A stretch of 23,493 nt of DNA from SHLJ01 sp041618535 (GTDB taxonomy: Bacteria > Bacteroidota > Bacteroidia > Flavobacteriales > Flavobacteriaceae), in assembly GCA_041618535.1 (NCBI GenBank), contig JBFKFP010000025.1:1-23493 (forward strand), written 5' to 3'. Position 1 is the stretch's first letter. Each line of letters starts with the position of its first letter. The notes under the pieces were generated by a model. The model was not told where the DNA came from, searched no databases, and was given only the letters and a program-made list of their open reading frames with translations. This document shows, one piece after another, positions 1 through 7,485 of the stretch. Made by a program: the position numbers and the translations under genes.

Positions 1-1226
1 GCATCAATTGGTTTTACGCTTGTTGCTTTAAAAGCAGGGATTAGCCCGATCAGTGACCCGAGCACCACAAGGATTATAAGTGCGAGGAATACCACTGCTA
101 TAGACACGGAAGCGTTTACGATCTGAGCATCATCCCCCTGGCCAAAAGCACTGTCAAGACCGATAAGTATCCAGCCTCCTGTAATGATCCCGAACAAGCC
201 CGCAATGAGTGTCAGAAATACGGCCTCAACCACAATTTGCCGCTTTATTTCAAAAGGCGTCGCTCCGAGGGCTCTCCGAACACCGATCTCTTTCGTGCGT
301 TCCTTAACGGTAATCAGAAGGATAGCTCCAATTGCGAATACTCCTGCAATAAGGGTTGCTATACCAACGAACCATGTAAGGAACTGCATGCCTTTCAGGA
401 ATCCGGTAACCTGTCCAAACATATCGCCAAGGTTAAAACTTCCAAATGCCCTTTTATCCTGGGGGTGAATCCTGTGGATATTCTTAAGCAGCAATTTTGA
501 ATCTTCCTCGATCTGAACTATGTCAAATTCCGGTTTCCCCGTAATCATCATCCAACCGATTTGGTCGCCACGATTGTATATCTGCTGAAAGGTGTCGAAC
601 GGAATATGAATATCTGTCTGAGGGCCTCCGAAGGGTACTACCTCGAACATGCCGATCACCTGAAAATTCATATTATTTATGCGGATGAGTTCCCCGATGG
701 GCTCTGCATCCTTTTCGAAGAGTTGTTTGTAAATATCTTCAGAGATCACCGCTACCTTACGCCTTTGGTCAATATCAGTCTGGTTTATGAATCGACCTTT
801 TATAAGTTTTTTCTTCTGGACCACATCCAGCAACGGATAGTCTCCTGTTATTCCATAGGTGCCCGACAGCAAACCGTTAACTACAAAACCCTGACTCTGG
901 TTCCTCGGAACGACAAACTCTATTCCTTCAACGTTCTCTTCAATTTTCTTTGCGTCTCCCAATTTGAGGACAACCCGCTTACCTTCCTGGAATCCTTTGA
1001 ACGGAATGCTGGTGCTCTGTCCCCATATAAAAACGCTGTTGGTAGCGAAGTCACTGAAAGAGCGGTTAAAGGAATTCTCCATTCCCCTGGCAGCCCCAAG
1101 CAGACCGATAAGCAAAAGAATACCCCACCAAACCCCTATCATGGTGATAATGGTACGAAGCTTATTCTTGGTCATACTGTCCATGACCTCCTGCCATGTG
1201 TCTCTGTCAAAAAGAAATCTAAGCAT
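1..1226 (-). CDS. MacB/FtsX-type ABC transporter permease (second of a tandem pair; 3' end outside window)
   Basis: Predicted inner-membrane permease of a MacB-like ABC transporter. Translating the minus strand from the ATG at 1226-1224 gives 408 codons with no stop before the window edge. The protein opens with MLRFLFDRDTWQEV, then an N-terminal membrane segment (about residues 25-47), a large extracytoplasmic MacB_PCD-like domain, and a C-terminal FtsX domain with three hydrophobic stretches. The coupling motif KERTKEIGVRRALGATP is clear. The last visible residues are SVKPIDA, close to the usual family end, so probably only a few residues are missing. The start lies 1 nt after the stop of the preceding permease (TGATATG), which implies translational coupling. 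The substrate cannot be told from sequence; lipid, peptide or drug export are all possible for this family. Confidence 0.9.
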   Translation of the reverse strand, partial: MLRFLFDRDTWQEVMDSMTKNKLRTIITMIGVWWGILLLIGLLGAARGMENSFNRSFSDFATNSVFIWGQSTSIPFKGFQEGKRVVLKLGDAKKIEENVEGIEFVVPRNQSQGFVVNGLLSGTYGITGDYPLLDVVQKKKLIKGRFINQTDIDQRRKVAVISEDIYKQLFEKDAEPIGELIRINNMNFQVIGMFEVVPFGGPQTDIHIPFDTFQQIYNRGDQIGWMMITGKPEFDIVQIEEDSKLLLKNIHRIHPQDKRAFGSFNLGDMFGQVTGFLKGMQFLTWFVGIATLIAGVFAIGAILLITVKERTKEIGVRRALGATPFEIKRQIVVEAVFLTLIAGLFGIITGGWILIGLDSAFGQGDDAQIVNASVSIAVVFLALIILVVLGSLIGLIPAFKATSVKPID

Positions 1227-1227
1227 A

Positions 1228-2457
1228 TCAGTCGTTTCTTAAGGCTACAATCGGTTTGATCTTTGAGGCCCGTTTTGCAGGCACATAACCCGCCAGTGCT
1301 CCGGAAGCAATTAGTGTGATGGTTGCTGAAATTACAAGTGATGTCTTTATACCGGGATTTGTGATAAAATTCTCCTCCAGGACCGGTGTGGCCCATTCTA
1401 GCACACCAACCCCCAGGACCAGCCCGAGATATCCCGTAATGGTTGTGATAAGGATTGCTTCCATTAGAATAATAGAAACTATGGAACGTGGTGAAGCCCC
1501 GAGTGCCTTCCGGATTCCGATCTCCTTTGTTCGCTCCTTAACTATAAAAATCATGATATTGCTGATACCAACAATGCCTGCGATAAGCGTTCCCAGGCCA
1601 ATTATGAAAATTATAATGGCCATCACGGTCTGGAACTGGGTAACATTCTTGTTGGCCTCAGCCATATTTGTAACCCGGATCGCTCTCTGATCACTCTTGG
1701 CAACCACGAAGCGCTCCTTCATCGTTTTCTCAATTGCGTTCCCAAAATCAATGGCTTCGTTGAAGCTCATTCCCGGCCTGTAAGTCAGGTTGATCTGATC
1801 GATATAATCATTGTTGCCATAAAGCAACTGTGAGGTGGTAACCGGAATGTAGATAAGGCGTTCCTCGTTATCGCCACCATCATCAGTGAAAATACCTACG
1901 ATCTTATATTGAATGCCATTAAGGTTTATGTACTTGCCAAGGGCTTTAGTAGTGAGATAAAGATCCTCTTCTACCAGACGGCCTATAACCGCCACCTTGG
2001 TTTTATCCTTCAGGTCGTTGGTGTTGATATAACGGCCTTCCTTAATTATTGTATTCTCTAAATACTGGTGGTCAGGATGAACGGCCCTGACGCTGTAATT
2101 ATTTGTCTCATTTCTGAATGAGGCGGATACATTGAGATAAATCCTTGCGGTCATGTACTCTATACCCTCACCGAACTCCTCCTTCACATAGCTGAAGTCT
2201 TCATTCCTGAATTGAATTCTTCGTCCTGACTGAAGGCCCTTGTGCGCCTTGCTTGTAGTACCTGAGCGGATAAATATTGAATTGATGGCATCATCCACAA
2301 AAGCCTCCTTAAAGGTGTTGTTCAAACCATTGGCAATTCCGAAGAGTATGGTAAAAAGCAGGATGGCAAAAGCCACGGTAAACCCGGCCAGTATACTCCT
2401 GGTCCTGTTCTTGTTAATACTCTGAAATATTTCCCGCCAAAGGTCTAAATCAAACAT
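1228..2457 (-). CDS. MacB/FtsX-type ABC transporter permease (first of a tandem pair)
   Basis: Predicted inner-membrane permease, 409 aa, partner of the ATPase upstream and of the second permease downstream. It has an N-terminal transmembrane helix (about residues 21-43), a periplasmic MacB_PCD-like domain, and a C-terminal FtsX domain with the motif KERTKEIGIRKALGASP. It ends KIKPIVALRND, typical of the family. I start it at the ATG at 2457-2455 (MFDLDLWREIFQ) rather than 90 nt upstream. The longer version adds a polar, Trp/Arg-rich stretch unlike this family and lies inside the ATPase gene. With this start the gene overlaps the ATPase stop by 8 nt (ATGTTTGA). It differs in sequence from the second permease, so the pair may form a heterodimer. 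Substrate unknown. Confidence 0.92.
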   Translation of the reverse strand: MFDLDLWREIFQSINKNRTRSILAGFTVAFAILLFTILFGIANGLNNTFKEAFVDDAINSIFIRSGTTSKAHKGLQSGRRIQFRNEDFSYVKEEFGEGIEYMTARIYLNVSASFRNETNNYSVRAVHPDHQYLENTIIKEGRYINTNDLKDKTKVAVIGRLVEEDLYLTTKALGKYINLNGIQYKIVGIFTDDGGDNEERLIYIPVTTSQLLYGNNDYIDQINLTYRPGMSFNEAIDFGNAIEKTMKERFVVAKSDQRAIRVTNMAEANKNVTQFQTVMAIIIFIIGLGTLIAGIVGISNIMIFIVKERTKEIGIRKALGASPRSIVSIILMEAILITTITGYLGLVLGVGVLEWATPVLEENFITNPGIKTSLVISATITLIASGALAGYVPAKRASKIKPIVALRND

Positions 2458-3154
2458 GGGCTGTAGCTGCTCTAACCTGTTCCACAATCTTGTCCTCCAT
2501 AATAACCCCGTCACGAAGTCTGACCACCCGCTTGCACATGGCCGCAATATCCTCCTCGTGGGTTACGATCAAAATAGTTTTACCTTCATCGTTGAGCTGC
2601 TGAAGGAATTCCATAATCTCATAGGAGGTTGTAGTATCAAGCGCTCCTGTCGGCTCATCGGCCATAAGTAATTTCGGGTTGGCCGCAAGTGCTCTTGCTA
2701 TTGCCACCCGTTGCTTCTGCCCTCCCGATAATTCACTCGGAAGGTGGTGGGCCCAATCTAAAAGGCCAACCTTATTGAGGTAGAATTTCGCCTTCTCCTG
2801 TCTTTCCTTTCTTTTCAATCCCTGATAATACAGGGGAAGGGCAACATTCTCTAATGCATTCTTATAATTGATAAGGTTGAACGACTGGAAAATAAATCCC
2901 AGGAATTTATTCCTGTAAACCGCTGCCTTTTTCTCACTCAGATCCTTAATGACAACTTCATCCAGGGTGTACTCTCCTGAATCGTATTCGTCCAGAATTC
3001 CAATAATGTTCAACAATGTAGATTTTCCTGATCCTGAGGAACCCATAATTGCCACCATCTCGCCTTCCTTAACATCGAGATTTATGCCTTTTAAAACGTG
3101 TAAACTTGAATCCCCTATCGGATAGGACTTGTGAAGATTGCTTATCCTAAGCAT
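2450..3154 (-). CDS. ABC transporter ATP-binding protein, LolD/MacB class
   Basis: Cytoplasmic ATPase of 234 aa that should power the two downstream permeases. All motifs are intact: Walker A GSSGSGKS (38-45), Q-loop FQSF (Q90), signature LSGGQKQR (142-149), Walker B LLMADEP (162-168, catalytic E167) and H-loop H199. The length is that of stand-alone LolD/MacB-type ATPases; there is no fused permease. Known members work with FtsX-like permeases in mechanotransmission, lipoprotein release or export. It is the first gene of the operon; its upstream gap of about 100 nt contains a 14-bp inverted repeat. Family assignment is firm, substrate is not. Confidence 0.95.
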   Translation of the reverse strand: MLRISNLHKSYPIGDSSLHVLKGINLDVKEGEMVAIMGSSGSGKSTLLNIIGILDEYDSGEYTLDEVVIKDLSEKKAAVYRNKFLGFIFQSFNLINYKNALENVALPLYYQGLKRKERQEKAKFYLNKVGLLDWAHHLPSELSGGQKQRVAIARALAANPKLLMADEPTGALDTTTSYEIMEFLQQLNDEGKTILIVTHEEDIAAMCKRVVRLRDGVIMEDKIVEQVRAATAHV

Positions 3155-3162
3155 GATGATTT

Positions 3163-3176
3163 ATTTACGAGTAAAT
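3163..3176. promoter_or_regulatory. Short inverted repeat upstream of the ABC operon (possible operator)
   Basis: The sequence atttac-ga-gtaaat is a perfect 6-bp inverted repeat with a 2-nt spacer, beginning 9 nt upstream of the ATPase start codon. A second palindrome, ataccggtat (3175-3184), overlaps its end. Its position suits an operator or a 5'-UTR element. No TAnnTTTG promoter box is visible nearby. This rests on symmetry and position only. Confidence 0.25.
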
Positions 3177-3252
3177 ACCGGTATCAACCGTTAACAGTTA
3201 GACTTCAAAGGTCCAGTTTTGTTACAGAAGTATCTCTAATTTATTGTTAAAA

Positions 3253-3474
3253 TTATTCTGAATGCCTGAATTTCCGGTAGATTAAAAAAAAGAGACCACC
3301 GATGACCAGATACGGAAAGAGCATCAAATATTTAATGCCGCTATTCACCCCTTTTGCGATATCCTGCCCCTCTCCACTTTCAAGCACGGCCCTGCACATA
3401 GCGCATTGAGCTTCGGCAATAAATGGGAGAAGCATCAGGAAGATCAATATTTTGAGATGACGGGTCTGAATCAT
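3253..3474 (-). CDS. Small exported CxxC membrane protein, possible oxidase assembly factor
   Basis: A 73-aa protein I cannot assign to a characterised family. It has an N-terminal hydrophobic segment resembling a signal peptide (about residues 8-22, ending AEAQ), immediately followed by a CxxC motif (QCAMCRA). A short polar stretch follows (residues 29-45), then a second hydrophobic helix (about 48-65) and a basic tail (YRKFRHSE). If the signal is cleaved, the CxxC sits at the periplasmic N-terminus of a one-helix protein. The start codon directly abuts the stop of the DUF420 gene with no spacing. It is the last gene of the SCO/DUF420 set, which suggests a role in cytochrome oxidase maturation such as copper, heme or thiol handling. 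That role is inference from context. Confidence 0.75.
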   Translation of the reverse strand: MIQTRHLKILIFLMLLPFIAEAQCAMCRAVLESGEGQDIAKGVNSGIKYLMLFPYLVIGGLFFLIYRKFRHSE

Positions 3475-4011
3475 TTAATAGTAGGGTGAGATCATTATAT
3501 AGACTATCACACCGGTAATGGCTACATAAAGCCATATGGGAAACGCGATCTTTGCCAGTTTTTTATGTCGTTCAAAGTCCTTGGTGATCGCCTTTACATA
3601 AGTTAGCAAAACGAAAGGAATCACAACTACCGAGAGCACAATATGGGATATGAGTATGAAGAAATACAGATATCGGACAGGACCTTCTCCACCATAAGGG
3701 GTTGAATCGCTGGTCATATGGTATATGACATACATGACCAGAAACGCTATTGAACAAAGCAGGGCCGTTTTCATAATTCGTTCATGAAGCAGGCGTTTAT
3801 TGTTCCTGATCGCCCATAGTGCCGTAAGCAGAAGCAGGGCCGTTATGCCATTAATAGTAGCGTAAATTGGAGGAAGAAATGTGAACGGCCCAACATTAGG
3901 GATACGGATTCCAAAGAGCGCCGCCACAGCTAACGGGATAGCGATAGATAATATAACTATCCACTTGTTGTATTTCGAAGTATTTTGAGATTGTTCGTTC
4001 ATTTCATTCAT
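3475..4011 (-). CDS. DUF420 family membrane protein (CtaM/YozB-like oxidase maturation factor)
   Basis: A 178-aa protein with five predicted membrane helices. Its pattern of conserved histidines fits DUF420 (COG2322): H76 (LLHERIM), H98 (YHMTSD), H123 (ISHIVLS) and H149 (ERHKKLAK). Members in Firmicutes (CtaM/YozB) are required for maturation of aa3-type oxidases. The location directly after a SCO copper chaperone and near ctaB and oxidase subunits agrees with such a role. The first ATG overlaps the SCO stop by 8 nt (ATGAATGA); a second in-frame ATG at 4002 is possible. Family assignment is good; the biochemical function is inferred. Confidence 0.87.
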   Translation of the reverse strand: MNEMNEQSQNTSKYNKWIVILSIAIPLAVAALFGIRIPNVGPFTFLPPIYATINGITALLLLTALWAIRNNKRLLHERIMKTALLCSIAFLVMYVIYHMTSDSTPYGGEGPVRYLYFFILISHIVLSVVVIPFVLLTYVKAITKDFERHKKLAKIAFPIWLYVAITGVIVYIMISPYY

Positions 4012-4648
4012 CTAATAAGATGGCGATATCGTCCATCAGTTCCTTTATTTGATTAGGGGAATTTTCCTCGTCAAGCGCCCTGTAATATATGATGGGGTTC
4101 CCGAAGCTGTCGAATCGCGATCGGATCCGGCCTTCCTTGTCGATAAGCGCAAAAAGCCCGGAATGGGAGAAATCTCCATCTTCATCCATGGTTGAAGCGG
4201 CATAAAGGTTAAAGCCCTCGTTGGAAAGTTTAAGGATACCTTCTTTTTCACCCGTCATAAAATTCCAGTTCGGATTTGTCACACCGTAACGTTCCGCATA
4301 TTCCTTTAGGACTTCGGGAGTATCTATGTCAGGGGTAATGGTGAAAGATGCGATTCCAAAATTCGGATTTCCGAAGAATTTATCCTGTATCTCAACCATC
4401 CTTCGGTTCATTATCGGGCAAATGCTCGGACAGGTGGTAAAAAAGAATTCGGCCACATATACCTTTCCATCGTAATCCGTATTAGAAATGGTTTCCCTGT
4501 CCTGGTTTATAAAAGAAAAGGATGGTGCCTCACCTATAACAGCCAGTTCAGGTTTATCGAATTTGGCCACTATCTTGGGAATAGCCCAAATACCAAAAAC
4601 CAGGATAATAAATGCGATCCCGACGTATGAGTAATTCGATTTATTCAT
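4004..4648 (-). CDS. SCO1/SenC family copper chaperone
   Basis: A 214-aa membrane-anchored thioredoxin-fold protein that delivers copper to the CuA site of cytochrome c oxidase subunit II in known family members. It has one N-terminal membrane helix (about residues 8-24) followed by an extracytoplasmic domain. The copper ligands are present: C73 and C77 in the CPSICP motif, and H162 in FSHSGLFALID. Length and layout are normal for SCO1. It overlaps the upstream gene by 8 nt (ATGAATAA) and the downstream DUF420 gene by 8 nt, so the set is probably translationally coupled. Confidence 0.93.
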   Translation of the reverse strand: MNKSNYSYVGIAFIILVFGIWAIPKIVAKFDKPELAVIGEAPSFSFINQDRETISNTDYDGKVYVAEFFFTTCPSICPIMNRRMVEIQDKFFGNPNFGIASFTITPDIDTPEVLKEYAERYGVTNPNWNFMTGEKEGILKLSNEGFNLYAASTMDEDGDFSHSGLFALIDKEGRIRSRFDSFGNPIIYYRALDEENSPNQIKELMDDIAILLDE

Positions 4649-5354
4649 CCCCCTTTAAATCATCTGCGCGACGTGATGAGGAATCAAACTCCCCTTTGCG
4701 TTTCTGCCGGTATTCTGTAAATAGAATTCGCATATCGTCGCTTAGTTTATTTTTTAATTCAGACACTTCTATAGTGCTGTAATCAGAAAGGCCATAGATC
4801 GGTTCATCTGCAGAGATCTCGTTCTTGGTCCTGTCATCAATGCGGCCTCTCTGCATTTTGTCCTTATCTATCAGAAAGAGACCCTCATAGTAAAGATCCT
4901 TTTCCAGCTCTCCATTTGCCTTGAGCGAGTTAAACACTGCTCCTATCTGTTCAGGGGCCAGCGTAACAAAATGCCAATAATCCAATTGGTCGTATTGATA
5001 GAGTTCTTTCTTCAGCCCTTCGAGTGAAGACTCATTTCCCGGGCTAATCAATGCCAGCACCTGAAACCTCTTAAACCCTTTGAACTTGTCATAAACCAAT
5101 TCCTTCACGTTTAAAGCGCCAATGGCATGGTTTAGAGGTTCATCCCCAAGGAATAAAAGGACAGTTATATTGTTATCAAAATCCTGTTCAGAATCTGTTT
5201 CGGACAGAAAGCCGGTGATATCCTTAACCGGTCCATGTACTATATCAAGGCTGTTGTAATTGTGTGTTGACGGATACAAGAACAACAGGAAAGTTACCGG
5301 TAAAAGAAACAAAACCGCCAGGATAACAGGCTTTTTTAACTTTGCAATTCCCAT
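4641..5354 (-). CDS. Cysteine-free SCO-like (thioredoxin-fold) membrane-anchored protein
   Basis: A 237-aa protein with one N-terminal membrane anchor (about residues 10-27) and an extracytoplasmic domain. The region from about residue 62 to 175 resembles the pattern of the neighbouring SCO1 by eye: a strand TVLLFLG where SCO has VYVAEFFF, a middle strand VLALISPG versus IASFTITPD, and YYEGLFLIDKDKM versus FSHSGLFALIDKEG. The protein contains no cysteine at all, and the position of the SCO copper histidine is Tyr/Glu. If the homology is real it is a copper-ligand-less paralogue. It ends in a charged tail. It is the first gene of the assembly set and begins 14 nt after an intrinsic terminator hairpin. 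The alternative is an unrelated lineage-specific protein. Confidence 0.75.
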   Translation of the reverse strand: MGIAKLKKPVILAVLFLLPVTFLLFLYPSTHNYNSLDIVHGPVKDITGFLSETDSEQDFDNNITVLLFLGDEPLNHAIGALNVKELVYDKFKGFKRFQVLALISPGNESSLEGLKKELYQYDQLDYWHFVTLAPEQIGAVFNSLKANGELEKDLYYEGLFLIDKDKMQRGRIDDRTKNEISADEPIYGLSDYSTIEVSELKNKLSDDMRILFTEYRQKRKGEFDSSSRRADDLKGDE

Positions 5355-5360
5355 GCTGCA

Positions 5361-5393
5361 AAAATAAAAAAGACGGTTTTAAAAACCGTCTTT
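5361..5393 (-). terminator. Intrinsic terminator after the ctaB-subunit III-subunit IV operon
   Basis: An 11-bp perfect stem (aaagacggttt at 5369-5379 pairing with aaaccgtcttt at 5383-5393) with a 3-nt loop. On the minus strand it is followed by a long U-rich tract. It lies 18 nt after the subunit IV stop and only 14 nt before the ATG of the next gene. It should therefore end oxidase transcripts or attenuate read-through into the assembly genes. Confidence 0.85.
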
Positions 5394-5411
5394 CAAAATC
5401 TTTAATATCTG

Positions 5412-5858
5412 TTAAAAGTCTCTCTTCACGAATTCTGTTGAATACACCTCCTCAATATATCCGCCTTCCTGTAAAAGGATAAATACCAGGTAACAGATCA
5501 GGAATACGGCTGTCCAAACAACAAGGCGTCTCAGCCATTTGGTCTCATCCCTCATGTGCATGAAATCCCAGGTGATATAATATGCCTTAACCAGCGTTAG
5601 AACGATAAATATCAGGTTAAGGGGTTTCATATAAATGATTGGAGAAAGTATGATGTTCATAAGGGTTGCAAAAAATCCGCCCTCAATTGGGTCCATTACA
5701 GCACTACTTAGTGACTGTGGCTTGTAGATACCGAGAATTACCTCTACTGCTGTTACTATGGATAACAATATAAGTACCCCCCAAATCTTCTGGGTATTGG
5801 ATCTGAACTTTATCAGCCCTCTTAGGATCTCTAATTTATGCGCGTGTGCTTCTGCCAT
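5412..5858 (-). CDS. Cytochrome c oxidase subunit IV family protein
   Basis: A 148-aa membrane protein with three predicted helices (about residues 24-43, 78-96 and 110-129), matching the small prokaryotic oxidase subunit IV (CyoD/CoxD-like, cytochrome C oxidase subunit IV family) found in Bacteroidota. It is an accessory subunit of the heme-copper oxidase complex without metal sites. The His-rich N-terminus (MAEAHAHKLE) and the segment between helices 1 and 2 are usual for this lineage. It follows subunit III by 21 nt and ends the oxidase operon, with a strong terminator just downstream. Confidence 0.82.
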   Translation of the reverse strand: MAEAHAHKLEILRGLIKFRSNTQKIWGVLILLSIVTAVEVILGIYKPQSLSSAVMDPIEGGFFATLMNIILSPIIYMKPLNLIFIVLTLVKAYYITWDFMHMRDETKWLRRLVVWTAVFLICYLVFILLQEGGYIEEVYSTEFVKRDF

Positions 5859-5879
5859 GTTTTTCTTACAATTTCAGGT

Positions 5880-6857
5880 TTAAACAAGATAGAAAAAGGT
5901 GAATACGAATACCCAGACCAGGTCTACGAAGTGCCAGTACAACCCAACCTTCTCAACCATTTCATAACTATTCCGTTTTTCATAGGTGCCAAGGATCACA
6001 TTGAACCAGATGATGATATTTATAACAACCCCTGAAAATACGTGGAACCCGTGGAATCCGGTTATAAAGAAGAAGAAATCGGCAAACAGGGATGTTCCAT
6101 ATTCGTTTACGCGCAAGTTTGCGCCTTCAACAACAAGCTGGCCGTTATCTCTGATTTGACGAAGTGACTCCTCCCTTGACAACACTGTCTTTTCACCCTC
6201 CTCAGTTAGGATTTGACTTCTGACAAGAATATCTGGATTAGCCTCAAGCCCCGCAAGAACTTCACCTACCGTGTAACTTGGAAGAGTGGATTCATCCTGG
6301 TACCAGACGCCTTCTTTCTTGGTCTGCTGAATTCTGTCATTCTCTGCTGCCACCGCAAAATCTGCTATAGCCACCCGTTTTCCTTCCGAATCGACAAACT
6401 GCAATATATTGCCACCTTTAGTTTGCACTGCACCATAATCTCCCTTGATAAAAGTTGCCCATTCCCAAGCCTGGGAACCAACGAAAATCAAACCTCCGAC
6501 AATGGTAAGAAAAAGGTAGAGGATTACCTTATTCTGCTGCATCCTGTGTCCGGCATCAACCGCCAGCACCATGGTTACAGACGACATGATCAGCACAAAG
6601 GTCATGAAGGCCACGTAAATCATTGGCGCCGGTTCATGATAGAAAGGAATGTGTGTAAATACCTCGTCGGCAATCGGCCAGGAATCTATAAACTTGAATC
6701 TTGAAAATGCATAAGCTGCAAGGAATCCTGAAAAAGTTAAAGCATCCGAAACGATGAAAAACCACATCATCAGCTTGCCGTAACTCGCATGCATTGGCCT
6801 ATTGCCACCACCCCAGGTTTTTCCTTCAGTACCGGTACTTACCGCAGTAGTATCCAT
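5880..6857 (-). CDS. Cytochrome c oxidase subunit III (large paralogue with inserted hydrophilic domain)
   Basis: A 325-aa heme-copper oxidase subunit III. The N-terminal helices include the motif FFIVSDALTFSGFLAAY. The C-terminal part has the family signatures YGTSLFADFFFFITGFHGFHV (split: YGTS at 253-256, TGFHGFHV at 266-273) and GLYWHFVDLVW (305-315). Between them, about residues 140-252 are hydrophilic and not part of the usual subunit III core, which passes almost directly from SQAWEW to the YGT motif. The subunit supports proton uptake and oxidase stability and carries no heme. It follows the smaller subunit III paralogue by 45 nt. Confidence 0.93.
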   Translation of the reverse strand: MDTTAVSTGTEGKTWGGGNRPMHASYGKLMMWFFIVSDALTFSGFLAAYAFSRFKFIDSWPIADEVFTHIPFYHEPAPMIYVAFMTFVLIMSSVTMVLAVDAGHRMQQNKVILYLFLTIVGGLIFVGSQAWEWATFIKGDYGAVQTKGGNILQFVDSEGKRVAIADFAVAAENDRIQQTKKEGVWYQDESTLPSYTVGEVLAGLEANPDILVRSQILTEEGEKTVLSREESLRQIRDNGQLVVEGANLRVNEYGTSLFADFFFFITGFHGFHVFSGVVINIIIWFNVILGTYEKRNSYEMVEKVGLYWHFVDLVWVFVFTFFYLV

Positions 6858-6884
6858 AAAAGATTTTTTGTTTTAAAAGTTGCA

Positions 6885-6892
6885 CAAAAATA
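6885..6892 (-). promoter_or_regulatory. Possible internal -7 promoter element before the large subunit III gene
   Basis: The minus strand reads TATTTTTG, an exact match to the Bacteroidota -7 consensus TAnnTTTG, 27 nt before the ATG at 6857. The expected TTG about 17-23 nt further upstream is missing (TTTC is found at 19 nt). An AT-rich gap can give such a match by chance, so this is a weak call for an internal promoter. Confidence 0.3.
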
Positions 6893-6902
6893 ATCATTTA
6901 TT

Positions 6903-7484
6903 TCACTTGAAGAAATATAAAAATAAAAACAGGTAAAGCCACAACACATCAACGAAATGCCAGAAGGTGGATGCCAGTTCGAAGCCTAGCATTTTACCTG
7001 AGTCGTATCGTTGTTTAAAATGATTATAAATTACGACAAATAGACTGATCAGTCCGGCCACCACATGAAGGATGTGCAATGCGGCGATCAGGTAAATATA
7101 TGACATGGTCACATTACTCGATTCTCCGGTGAAATAGTATCCTGTGGCTATAATCTGTTCGAATCCTATGATCTGGCTTATTATAAAAAGTATTCCAAGG
7201 ACAAAGGTCAGGACCAGGAAGATGGTGGTTCGCGACCTCTCATTTCCTTTCAAGGCTCTTTTTGCAAGAAGTAAAGTAATACTGCTTATCACGATCAGGA
7301 CCGTGCTCCAGGTGAATGCATCCGGTAGCTGGAAATCGGATAACCAGTCTTCACGGCTGCTACTGACAATGAAGGCGCTGGTGATCCCCGCAAATGACAT
7401 GATGAGAGAAGCGATTCCAAACCAGAGCATCATTTTTTTTGCTCTTCTGTTCTTTTGTTCGGGTGTACCTTGTGTTAGATCCAT
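6903..7484 (-). CDS. Cytochrome c oxidase subunit III (small paralogue)
   Basis: A 193-aa membrane protein with five predicted helices and the subunit III C-terminal signature TFWHFVDVLWLYLF, plus AALHILHVVAG in the fourth helix. This is the usual length for a CyoC/CtaE-like subunit. The first two helices of the seven-helix form are absent. It starts 1 nt after the stop of ctaB (TAATATG). Two consecutive, divergent subunit III genes are a common arrangement in Bacteroidota; whether both enter the same oxidase cannot be told from sequence. Subunits I and II, with the heme and copper sites, are not in the window. Confidence 0.92.
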   Translation of the reverse strand: MDLTQGTPEQKNRRAKKMMLWFGIASLIMSFAGITSAFIVSSSREDWLSDFQLPDAFTWSTVLIVISSITLLLAKRALKGNERSRTTIFLVLTFVLGILFIISQIIGFEQIIATGYYFTGESSNVTMSYIYLIAALHILHVVAGLISLFVVIYNHFKQRYDSGKMLGFELASTFWHFVDVLWLYLFLFLYFFK

Positions 7485-7485
7485 A

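Noticed and set aside
561..1259. Plus-strand open frame of 232 codons
   Set aside because: It lies antisense to the MacB-type permease, whose minus-strand reading shows clear FtsX motifs; the plus frame has no recognisable domain.
2457..2547. Upstream start for the first permease (30 extra residues)
   Set aside because: The extension lies within the ATPase gene and does not resemble the family N-terminus; the ATG at 2457 gives the normal start.
6213..6704. Plus-strand open frame of 163 codons
   Set aside because: Antisense to the subunit III gene, which has firm family signatures on the minus strand.
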